Assembly: GCA_015183035.1 (NCBI GenBank)
Contig: JACZZP010000005.1
Location: 2,294,001-2,358,000, forward strand
DNA from: Meloidogyne chitwoodi
Taxonomy: Eukaryota; Nematoda; Chromadorea; Rhabditida; Meloidogynidae
DNA: 64,000 bases
Reading direction: 5' to 3'
Of the stretch, positions 30,550 through 42,107 are shown piece after piece (the first letter of the stretch is position 1; each line of letters begins with the position of its first letter). Below the pieces are notes generated by a model. It worked only from the letters and a program-made list of their open reading frames with translations, did no database searches and was not told the origin of the DNA. The translations under genes and the position numbers were made by a program.

Positions 30550-32955
30550 TTAAGGACATGTAACATTTTTCAATTTATTATAAATATTTTGAAAATTTTC
30601 AAAATTAGAAGCACCATATAAAGCTGTTACATAAGGCACTTTATCTTCACATTTTTCTTCTTTATCCAACTAAATTTAATTTTTAAATAATTAAATTAAT
30701 TTATTTTTTAATTAATTATTTACTTTATTCCCAACACGAAACATTTCTCTATGGTTTGATTTTGTAACATTAGCTAAGTCTGCCAAAATTCCAGTAAATA
30801 AAATATCATCCATATTAAATCCATCTACTTTAGTTGTATAAGGCATTATTGCATTTATTGCTGCACTAAAAAAATAAATAAAAAAAATAAAAATTTAATT
30901 AATTTACCTAGAAGCTACATAAGTAGCACCTTGCATATAATTAGGATATCTTTTGTTTGGATAAACATTTTCTGAAACATACCTAAATATTAAAAAACAA
31001 AATGAGTGTTTAATTATTTTAAAAAAACCATTTATGTTTCGGATCTCTTATAGGCCCAGCACCAGAAATAATCCAACCAAAATATATGGCTAAATTCTTT
31101 TCAATTTCTTTAATAAATTTTTTATCAATCCAATGATTAAGTCTAGGCAAATGAACAATTGTATCATCATCTGTTTTCATTAAAAATTTAGTTTGTGGAC
31201 AAAAAGCTTGTTGCCATTGAAGTGCTGCTAACCACTAATAAATTAATTTTAATTTAATTTTAAATAATTAATTAAATTAATTTAAAAATACTTTAAAATG
31301 CAAATTTGCATAAATATCTTCAAATCCATGTAAAAAAATTAAATCTTTATTTTCCATTTGTTCATACTGTAATTGCTTGTTTCTTTTTATTAATTCTTCT
31401 AATTTTTCAATTGCTTCCTTATTTTCAAAATTTTCAAATTTAAATAGTGAATCAGATATTAAAAATTTTGTTACTGTTTCTGCTACCTAAAAATATTTTT
31501 TAATAATTTTTCAAAAATAATTTAAAATTTACTGCATCCTTTAGCCATGTCCTTCTAATTCCATCGCGATTATTAAAGCCAGTTATGCGTGACATAATTA
31601 AAATTAACAATTTTGTAGAGTTAGAACATGTTGGATTTACATTATCCAAATGATAAGGAATATAAGCATTTTTGTAATTTATTATAAATTTCTTTAAAAA
31701 ATTTTAAAATTAAATATATAAGTTAAGAGTTCATTTGAGTCTCTGAGAATTTGAAACATTTTGGAAAAATGTTTCAAAATTTTTTATTTTGAATATTTAT
31801 CAATTACCTTATTTATTGGATATTTATTAACCCAAGCCCAGAAAAACACTCGATCTGATGGTTTTGATTGAATATTTTTATCTCGTTTTGCCATTATATC
31901 GTATTTCAGAGCTAATATCCCTGTATATTCCTCAAGTAATTTCTTCAATTTTAAACTAGAATTAAGCCAATTTTCGTCAATTTTACTAGCATTGAAAATC
32001 TTTTCTGTTAAAGTTATTGATAATTAATAATTAGAAATATTAAAAATTCACTTTTAATTGAAAGTGATGCATCATTACCGAGGAGAAAGTTGAAAAGTTC
32101 AGATGGAGTGATTCCTTTAATAAAAAGATTCTCACTGAAAATTAATGTTAATAAATTGATTTTTGACAAAAATTACCCCTTAGGGAAAATATCAGCTTGT
32201 ATTTCCAAAGTATTCTGTCCTTGTTTGTTAACAAGAATTCCATGCCAAATTTTATTTTTAAGACTTGGATATTTGTGCTTAATGGCATTATAAGCATTTT
32301 GACAATATTCACCTTTCTTTGTAAACCTGAAGGCTTTTGTAGGTTTCCAATTGATTTTATTGAGAGAACTAAGTTGACTTATATAGCAAAACAAAATTCT
32401 GAAAATTTTTCTGATTAAAAACTACTGTTGGAACTTTTTAATTATGTCCGCAAAAGTCCGCAAGTTTTCTCCGCAAGATATAATAATTTCTTAAAGAGAG
32501 ACATAATGAAAGAAGAAAAAGTAAAAAGAAGAGAAATTGATGCTGATGATATTTGATAATGGATTTTTGATTTTATGCCTTGAAAATAATTAATAAAGTA
32601 TAAAATGTTGCGGACAAAACTTGCGGACTGTGAGCATAAATAAAAAGTAACAAAATGTTTAAAAAGATATTTGTGCTATTTTCACTGAGATTTTCAGTCT
32701 TATACTAATAATACAATTGGAACATCTATTCGAATAAACTTAAAAGAAAATAAAAAATTAAATTAATTACCCATAGCAGCCTGTAACCAAATCAGCGCTT
32801 AATGGCAATATTCTGCTGTTATTGATATAACTTTCCAAAATAAAAGAAATATTTCCTAAATAATCTATCTTGTCATCAATTGAACATTTTGTTAAATAAA
32901 CAGTTAAATAAATTATAAAAATAGCCAAAAATGCCCTAAGAAGCATTATTGCCAT
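30550..32955 (-). CDS. Secreted N-terminal module fused to a GT31 (beta-1,3-galactosyltransferase family) domain
   Basis: The ATG at 32955 gives a signal peptide (AFLAIFIIYLTVYLTKC). Exons 32955-32771 and 32398-32177 and two further exons to about 31808 encode the module that also opens genes A, B and C (CYISQLSSLNKINWKPTKAF). Splicing in phase 0 leads into GT31 exons: LLILIMSRITGFNNRDGIRR-TW, the D-x-Y-x-N-L signature, the acidic MKTDDDTIVHLPRL (metal/UDP-sugar binding), YPNYMQGATYV and MDDILFTGILA; the stop TAA is at 30552-30550. About 560 aa. GT31 enzymes are normally type II Golgi proteins; here the anchor is replaced by a cleavable-looking signal and the module. Donor and acceptor substrates are unknown. 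Confidence 0.85.
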
Positions 32956-33119
32956 TTAAATAAAATTAAATACCAAGGTTTGTGTTATTTTATTAAAATT
33001 AAGGTAATTAAATTAATTAATAAATGAAAATAATTAAAAAAATAATTTATAAATTTTTTAAAAGTGATTAAGAAACTTTCTTACGATTAAGATTACAGTT
33101 TTAAATTATTTTTAAAGTT

Positions 33120-33360
33120 CAAGTTTTAATGTAAAGTTAAGGTTAAGATCAAGCTTAACTCATATTTAAATGTTCATTGAATTTTTAAGTTCAAGCTTAA
33201 GTCAACTTTAAAAGAAGTTTATTTTCAAGTTGCAAAAACATTATATATAAGCTCACATTTCTCTTCCCACAAATAATTTTAATTGAACACATTGTCCACT
33301 ACTAACACTTCTTTACTTAAAATTCAATATAAAAAACATTATTATTCAGTGTAGGTTTAT
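33120..33360 (+). promoter_or_regulatory. Promoter of gene B
   Basis: The same layout as upstream of gene A: aagttcaagcttaagtcaac minisatellite, attttcaagttgcaaaaaca, TATA box ttatatataagctcac (33241-33256) and ctcttccca. The match with A and C continues through the leader to the first exon. Confidence 0.6.
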
Positions 33361-33681
33361 TTTCCTATATTTTTGAATATTCACTAAAAGTACTAAAATA
33401 AATATATCAACAAATTGTGAATATATATTTCCTATTACTGATCATTTAAAAGATAAGAATTAATTGAAAATAATGTTCATATATTATTCTGTTAAAACAT
33501 AGTTTGAATAGAATAATTTTTAAACAAAATTATTCAATTAGTGCTAATCATTTGACTTTGGAATTTTTAAGAGCAATATTTATTAAATGATTTCATAAAT
33601 TATTTTCATTTTTTTTAATTTTTCTAGATTTAATTTCTTAATAAAACAAATTTATTTGATTTCTAAATAATTTTCTTAAAA

Positions 33682-36600
33682 ATGACAATAATGCCTATTA
33701 AGGCATATTTATTCATTTTTGTAATGTTTGTCGTTGTACTTCTCTCCAACTGTTCAATTGAAGATAAAATGTTTGCTTATGAAAATGTTAATATCTTGGA
33801 TGATGAAATAAACACCCCAATTTTTCCATTAATTGAAATGAGATCAACAGACTGTTATGGGTAATTATTTATTTTAATTAAATTTAATATTAACACTTGA
33901 CCTAAACTTTTGTAAAATTATAGACCTAGACTGTATTTTTAAAATAAATTTCAAAAATTTATTTTTGCTTTCATCTGAACTAATTCTCAATTCTCAACTA
34001 ATTTCTTCCATAATTTTCAGAATTTTATTTTGCTATATTGGCCAACTTAGTCCGCTCAATAATAATGGCAATTGGAAACCTTCAAAAGCCTTTGAATTGA
34101 CAAAAAAAGGAGAAAGTAACTTATGCCAAAATGCCTATAATGATGTTAAAGACAAATATCCAACTCTTGAAAATGAACCTTGGCATGGACTAATTGTTGT
34201 CAAAAAAGAGCCAGACACCTTGGAAATACAAGCTGACATCTTCCCTGAAGGGTTAATTTAAATTATTTTCTACTATTAAATTATAACGCAAATAACAGTT
34301 TAAGTTAATATTTTTAATATTATAGCAAGGGATCCACCGACAATAAATTATTCCTAAATTCGGTAATAATGTCATCGGACATTGGCATAGATCAACATTA
34401 TCATAAATTTTCTTTAATTTAATCTAACAATTTAAAATTATTAAATTAAATAAATTAATTTTCAGTGAAAATCGGACACTTAAAGGCATAAAACTATCGG
34501 AACTTGACGACTTTCTATTTGACAGAGATGGATCTATTAAAGGTGAATTATTAATATTATTTGTTAATAATTATTGTTTAAAATATTTAAAGATAAAATT
34601 CTGAAAGCCAGCCAACTTGACAATGAATGGGTTAACTCTAATCAAAACTTAAGGCCTTTGTTTGATGAATTTGCAGGGATTTTGGCTTTAAAATTTGATA
34701 TTATGGCAATTCGTCCTCAAAATATGCAATCAAGACCATCAGATCGAGTGTTTTTATGGACTTATGTTAATCAATGTCCAATAATAAATGAGGTAATTGA
34801 TAAATTAAAATTAATAATAAATTATTAATTTAACTAGTCGAATTTTGTTTCCAATCGAATCGAACTACGACTTTCATTATATAATCTTGCATGCAACGAC
34901 GAAGAAGCTGATGAGCTAGAAAATTCAGGGAAATTACAATTCTACGAAACTTGCACATATAAATCTGGCAACGACAACAAAATGATGGTGTAAGAAGATA
35001 TTTTAATTTTATAAAATAATAATTTATTATGTTTATCATCTGCGGAAATACTTGTATTCAGAGGGAGGGGGCATTGCGTTCATTTTTGGCCTTGTGTCGC
35101 CTTTTTTTAATGTCTCTTGCGCCCGCCTCTGCTAATAACTAAAAATTGTTAGAATAAAAACTAAGAAAATATTAACAATTACGAAATATTAATTTAAAAA
35201 ATATATTTAATTTTAGTGTAAAAAAAATAATTTAAAAAATTATTTATTTAAATTAGATGGAATTCAATTAATTTGACATTATGTTACAAATCTCAATTGG
35301 GCGATTTGGCAAGGATTAATTTCTCAATTAAACTAAATTAACCAAATTTTCAGTTAAAAAATAATCCAAAATCTAATTATGCTAAATTATGTGATAAAAA
35401 AGAGAAGCATGGAATAGAATTTAAAATGTTTGCAACACGTGTTGGATTTACTAGATATGAGGAAGAAGCATATTATGTTATAACATTTAGAGTTGATATT
35501 ATTGTTGGATTTTCTTTTTCAACAAAAACGTTGGTAATTTTAAATAAATTTATTTTTCATTAGTCAATTTTAACTGCTAATGTTTTGTTTGTTAATGTTT
35601 GTTTTGTTTATTAATGTTTTGTTTTTGTTTGTTAATTTTTTTCTTTATCAAGAAAATAAAAGTATTGTTGACTATTTTAAAAAATTATATAGGTATATGT
35701 ATGTATTTAATGTAATTTCAGTTTATCATTTGGCAAATCAATTAATGTGACTGGAGAAATTGAAGAACCTTTTACAGAAGGAGAACCTAAAATGCTTGGC
35801 GTAGTAAATTATACAGAAGACAATCCTTTATTATTCTCTATACAATTGGGTGATACTAATAACAATTTTGCAGTTTTTACTGATGAGATTAATGGATATA
35901 TTTATAATTTTGGTCATTATGTTACTGAACAATATTTGAAAAAAACTTTGGGAGAAATTGCTGAGGAGGTAATTAGATAAAATTAAAAAGAAAATTATCA
36001 TCTGTAATGTATATTTAATTAACAAAATTTACTAATTTTTCTTCATTATTTGATATTAATATTTTTTTCAAAGGATGGTGCAATGGCATTGTTTGGACCA
36101 GATATTAACATTAAAGGACAGCTTTTATTACCCACTGATATTGAAATTATTTCCGTTCCAGAAAAATCTTGCGCAAATGTAATGGAATTAGTTTTAAATA
36201 CCGAAAACTTGAAAAAAAGATTTAGTTGTGTAAGTTTTTAATTTAAAAAATTAAACAATTAAAATAAATAAATTATTTTAATTGTTTATTAAAAAATTAA
36301 TCTGATTTTACATTAAAAAATTAATTTGCTAAATTTAGCAAGTCAATGTATATAAAAAATAACAATAGTTTAAGGACTCAAATCGAGAACTTTTAACCTT
36401 TTTTTCATATTATCTTTAGTAATTTTTAGTATAAACGTAATCCAAATCAATGCGACTTTATGGGCTTGGAGAAATACAATGAATTAAAGAATGCCTTTGA
36501 GAAATTAATAGGATTACTTACCAAATGCCCTTGCAAGGGCGACCCGCGTCCAAAAAGTATTGTAAGTAATTTTCAATTTAGTCTTTTACTAATTTTCGCA

Positions 36601-39600
36601 CTATTATAGTAGTCAGTAATTTTGTGTAACTAAAATAATTGTTATTTTATATGCATAAATTTCTAAATTAATTATATAAATATTTTAACAAATTTAATTT
36701 AACAGACAGATGATATGCTATATTTATATAACAATACTGAAGATAAAAATGAAAATCAAACAGATTTAAATGAACAAATAATTCGAAATAAACGTTATAC
36801 AAATGATGGTATTACACGTGATGAGAATGGATTAATTAAAGAATGTGAAAACGCTACGTTGATAGCTTTTGATGACATTTTGTTAAGATTGGAGGATATA
36901 GAGATGGCAATTGATTATCAGCTAAAATGTAATTCTTAAATTTGATAAAATATTTGAAATATTTATATTAGTTGTTTTACACTTTATTTTTAAATTTCAG
37001 GCTGTGAAGAAGGTAAAGGATCTCATTTAAGGAAAAAAAGACAGTTATTTCTGAATAAACGAACTTTGGCAAACACTCTATGGAAGATGCCTGTCTACTA
37101 TACTTTTCCAAAAGAATTTGATAGTATGATTTTAATATTTTAAGAATAACATTTAAATTTAAGAAAATCTGAAAAAACAAGTGGAGAAAGCTCTTAAACA
37201 AATTAGGTAAATTTTCTGGACAGTTATTAATAGGGCTGCAGATTTTAGTTGCTAAAAAATGCAAAATAGTGACTAAAATAGTTGCTAAAAAAGTGTCAAA
37301 ATAGTTGGTAAAAATGGAAAAAAGTCTAAAATAGTTGCAAAAATAGTTGCTAAAAATTTAATTTTTTGGGTTATTTAGCTAATTACAAAATGTCACTAAG
37401 GGTAAACAGACAAAATGTCAATGAGAAATTTTTTACGATTTTGCTTTCATATAATTTTCTGCCATGAACCGTTTTTGACCTTTTTTCAAATTTAAGAATT
37501 TTTTGTCTGAAATTTGGCAAAAAATGCCAAAATAGTTACTAAAATCCCTAAAAATCCCGAAATCGTTAAAAATAATTTAAAACGCCAAAATAGTTAAAAT
37601 AGTTGCGTTCAAATCAACAAATTATTGCTCAATTATACGTTTTTGTGCATACTCGACTTTTACATTCAGCAAAAAAAATAGTTAAAAAACTAAAATCTGC
37701 AGCCCTAGTTATTAACATTAGGTCACAGTGTCATTATGCCGCAAGACTTTATTTTAAAATTTTTCAACTATATTTTAATTTAAATTTCAGCAAATTCACC
37801 TGTATGACATTTGAAAAAGTCAATTCCGGCCATAACATGTACCATATTCTTTTTATGGATTCTGGTGGCAGTGGGGGAAATTCGCCTGTAGGAATCTACG
37901 AAGGACGTTCTCCTCATGAAACTTATATTCCTTCTGCTTATTATAATAAGGTAATATACTTAAAATAACTGAATTAATTAATTTTTAATTAAAAATTTAC
38001 AAAAATAATTTATTTACATCAACAAGATTATTTTTAATAATTTTTAAAATTTTTAAGATTGGAGGAATAATACATGAGACATTTCATGCCCTAGGCTTAC
38101 ATCATGAAATGGTCCGTGATGACAGAAATGATTTTGTTTGGATATATTCAGATAATATTGTTGCTAAAGCGGTAACTTTATAATTTATTAATTGATAATT
38201 ATTTAAATTATTTTTTTATTTTATATATAATTGTGTTATCATTTCTAAATCTTAGTTTACATAAATTAAAAAATAAATTTTTAATTTAGGCCAAAAATTT
38301 TAAACTTCATGACACTGAAAATTACTTGACACCATATGACTATGGCTCAGTTATGCATTACTCTCCATATGGATGTAAAATTGACAAAAAGTAATTTTAT
38401 TGATTAAAAAAACAATCTTTTCCGTATCCAAAAATTCATCAGTAAAGGAACTAAACATAAAATCACAATAAAAAACAAAAATACATGAAAAACATAAAAA
38501 ATTATTTTTTATTTGTTTTTCATGTATTTTTTAAATTTCTTGTACTGTTCCTTTACTAAACCATTTTTCCATTACGTATTTTCCTTGATCCATCTTTTCA
38601 GCAAATTTACAATAATTTCATTGAGACGAGAATACCAACGTACTATGGGTCAACGTTTTGAACCTTCATTTAAAGATGTAAAGCTTCTCAACAGGATTTA
38701 TTGTAAGAAATAAAAATTAATTTTATAGGTAAAAATTATGTACTAAAATTGTATTTTAAGTACACAATAATTTAGGGTTGATCTTTATTTTATAAAATTA
38801 TATTGAATACATATTTTTATTGTTTTTTGATTAATTCATATATTATTTAGGTACCTCAGAGTATCCCCATCTCAAAACATCTACTCAACTTAATTCAAAT
38901 GCTAATTATAAATGTAATATAAAAGAATATGAATTAAATGTTGGAAAATGTAAAAATGGAGGTTACCCAGACCCTCTTAAAAATTGCCAATGCCGCTGCC
39001 CTAAAGAATATATAGGAGATTGCAAAACTTATTCTCCATTAGGTAAAATATTATAATAACTGATCCTTTAATTTGTCTTTTTTCAAATTAATTGATTATA
39101 ATATATCGCTTTAATATTTATTAAGTCCAAAACGAAATCTCTTTGTTAAAATTAATATCTTAAAATATTTTTTCATCATTTTCAGCTGAAGAACTAAAAG
39201 CAACTTTTAAAAAACGTTACATTCCGCTTAAATTTACATCAAAACAAATATTGATAATTAAGGTATATTTATATTATTTAAAAATTTTGTGTTTTAAAAT
39301 TTTAAAAATTAGTATATTCTCAGTAAGTTCATTAAGGTTTTTATTGAGGTAAATTTAATAATTATGATTGGAATATTTTTAGGATAACCTTAGATTTTAT
39401 AGGGTTTGTAATTCAAGTCCCGGGAAGAATTTTTGTGTTCTAGAATTCTAACAAATAATTCTTATGTTTGTTTAGGGCCAACAACCGAAAGAAAAACAAA
39501 TTCCAACTAAATTAGTGATTAAAGTTGAGAAAGTTCAAGGATTTGATGGTTGTGGTTATCCTTGTGGTGATAATTACATAGAAATTAAATTTCGCAAGGA

Positions 39601-41165
39601 TAAATCAGCAACAGGTTTAGATTTTTATAAAATTGTTTTTTAAATTTATTTAGGTGCACAAATTTGTTGTAATGAGCGAATAATGCCCTTAATTATTCAT
39701 TCTGAAGAGAGCACTGATGTTTTAATAATTAGATGGGGTATAAAAGGCTTATTTAAAATAAGCTACCAACTAGGTAATTTATTTTTTAAATATTTTTTAT
39801 TAATTTTTACCTAATAGTATTTTCTAATTTTCTAGAATGTTTAATTCAATAAGTATTAATTTTAATGTTTTAAGTTTCCTTTGAAAAATTTTAAGAACTA
39901 TTTGCATATTAAACATTTTTGGAATGGTTACAAAAATATTTTAATTTGAATATTTCCTTTAAATAAAAATATTTTAAAAATTTTATTAAAACAATATTAA
40001 TTCTAACTTTTTCAGAAACTGTACCAACTAATTCATCAGATAAATGCAAAGAAATACGTAAATCAATTTTTGATGCTGATCGACATCCTAAAACTCCACT
40101 ATTGGTTTCTATTGAAACAGGACAACCATTGCCACTGAATACTGGACCTATGCAAAATTTATTATGCAGCAATTATGGAACAGCTACTGTAATTTTTAAA
40201 TATATTCTAAACCAGGGCTGGGATCGACAAAAATCAAAATAAAAATACAAAAAAGTTTATTAATAAGTACATAGGGTACAAAATTTTCCAAATGGAAGTA
40301 CGCTCCATATTTTATTTAAAAAATATTATTTTTACTCAAATTTATATTTTTTCCCAGGTTAACGGTTTACAGGATTTTTAGAGACCCTTATATCCAGTTA
40401 AGTGTTGGATTTTCGGGATGAGTAAATTTAAAAAATTTCAAGTCATTTACAGCGCCGCAAGCGCAAATTTTTTAAATTAATTGCTCTCTAGTTGCCAAAA
40501 ATTCACTCTTTTTAGCACCGCAGGCAAAAAATTTTAAATTATTGCAGAAATACAAGTTAAATAGTAGAGAAAAAAAGAAATATTTACATTTTTGCAATCT
40601 AATTTTTATTAATTTCGCAAAAATTAAAATTTTTATTCAAAATATCGATTTAGAAGTACGTACTTAGATTTAAGTACATTTTCAATTTTGTAAGTACAGT
40701 CGATTTAGAAGTATGGTACTTCCATTTTAAGTACGAATCCCACCCCTGTTCTAAACTCAACTCTTCCAATTTTTATTCACTAATTTACCTAATAGGAAAT
40801 AGTTTTCCTCAAAAGAAATTTTTTTAAACAATAAAAAATATTACATTTAATTTTTTCAATTAATAGGTAAATGGTATTTATAAAATTGAAAACAACATCT
40901 GCTATTATAATACTTATCGAGGTACAGAATGTGGTTATGCAGCAGATTTTCACTGCAAGGTAGTTTAGAATTATTCAATTTAAATTCTAAATTTTGCCGC
41001 GCCCTGAATATAAAAAATAATAAAATAACTTAAAAAATATAATAAATTTAGAAAGTCGATGGTTCCGATGAATCTAATTGGTATTGGAAAACTCCAGAAG
41101 AGGATTGGGTATCAGTTGATGAGTGGTCTTGTTATGAACATACAGATAAAAGATTAGAACATTAA
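33682..41165 (+). CDS. Gene B: secreted astacin metalloprotease, complete (24 exons, predicted 1,118 aa)
   Basis: The exons chain in consistent phase from ATG 33682 to TAA 41165: signal peptide; N-terminal module (exons 1-4, to 34792); one repeat module (34838-36229); Cys-rich linker and prodomain ending in furin-type RKKR (36430-37123); astacin domain with zinc motif HETFHALGLHHEMVRDDR (38058-38171) and Met-turn YGSVMHYS (38290-38390); EGF-like exon 38851-39042; CUB domain 39186-39773; C-terminal Cys domain 40016-41165. The mature start LWKMPVYYTF fits astacins. The intron after 35308 is GC-AG with a strong gcaagg donor. All catalytic residues seen in the family are present. It should be a secreted zinc endopeptidase; the substrate is unknown. 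Two hAT MITEs lie in its introns. Confidence 0.9.
37231..37707. mobile_element. hAT-like MITE (477 bp) in gene B intron
   Basis: The ends tagggctgcagattttagtt and its inverse, with an exact 8-bp duplication gttattaa on both sides (37223-37230, 37708-37715). The interior is rich in aaaatagttgctaaaa repeats. An open frame across its right end is chance. Confidence 0.9.
38430..38575. repeat. Small foldback in gene B intron
   Basis: The segments cagtaaaggaac and gttcctttact, and aaatacatgaaaaacataaa and its inverse, pair across about 140 bp. Similar aaaatacatgaaaaacacaa sequence occurs in an xbp-1 intron near 58390, so this is a dispersed family. Target duplication was not resolved. Confidence 0.5.
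40213..40748. mobile_element. hAT-like MITE (536 bp) in gene B intron
   Basis: The ends cagggctgggat and atcccacccctg are inverted, with an exact 8-bp duplication ttctaaac (40205-40212, 40749-40756). There is no coding frame. Internal aagtac repeats are visible. Confidence 0.88.
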
Positions 41166-42107
41166 ACGATTATTAATGTATTTAAAATATTTTTTAATTA
41201 TTATATTACCTTATTTATTCTATTATATCTTATTTATTTTAAATATTTTATTTATAAAAATTAAATAAAAATTTTTCTAAAATTCCTTAGTACTAATTCT
41301 TTCATTTATCTAGTTTTTCTTTGTTAATTTTTTGAAATAAATTTTGGTATTGTTCATTCAAATTTGTTCAATTTAGCTGTTTAAAACATAAGTATTTAAG
41401 GTTCACTAATTGTCTATTTCGAATTTTAGCATTCAAATTTCGTACCTATCTCTCAAAATCAATTTAGTAATAAATGCCTTGTATGCCCCAATTTTTATTA
41501 GATTTAAATCCTTAATTTCCAGGAAACTACTAATAAAATTATAAATTAATTTCAATAAATTTTATTATTAATCAATGCTTTACGTCTGCGGCTTTAAATG
41601 TTCATTGAATTTTTAAGTTCAAGCTTAAGTCAAGTTTAAAAGAAGTTTATTTTCAAGTTGCAAAAACAGTACTATATAAGCTCACATTTCTCTTCCCACA
41701 AATAATTTTAATTGAACACATTCATTGTCCACTACTAACACTTCTTTACTTAAAATTCAATATAAAAAACATTATTATTCAGTGTAGGTTTATTTTCCTA
41801 TATTTTTGAAATATTCACTAAAATTACTAAAATAAATATATCAACAAATTGTGAATATATATTTCCTATTACTGATCATTTAAAAGATAAGAATTAATTG
41901 AAAATAATGTTCATATATTATTCTGTTAAAACATAGTTTGAATAGAATAATTTTTAAACAAAATTATTCAATTAGTGCTAATCATTTGACTTTGGAATTT
42001 TTAAGAGCAATATTTATTAAATGATTTCATAAATTATTTTCATTTTTTTTAATTTTTCTAGATTTAATTTCTTAATAAAACAAATTTTCTAAATAATTTT
42101 CTTAAAA
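41166..42107 (+). promoter_or_regulatory. Gene B to gene C spacer with the gene C promoter
   Basis: From about 41590 the sequence follows the gene A and B promoters closely: aagttcaagcttaagtcaag, attttcaagttgcaaaaaca, TATA box actatataagctcac (41671-41685), ctcttccca and the long AT-rich leader up to ATG 42108. The part from 41166 to 41590 shows no gene. Confidence 0.6.

Noticed and set aside
34326..34362. Extra exon in gene B after the second exon
   Set aside because: It has an acceptor and a donor, but including it breaks the phase; skipping it matches genes A, C and the GT31 fusion.
37603..37968. 121-codon plus-strand frame in gene B
   Set aside because: Only 37791-37950 is exon; the first half is the right end of a MITE.
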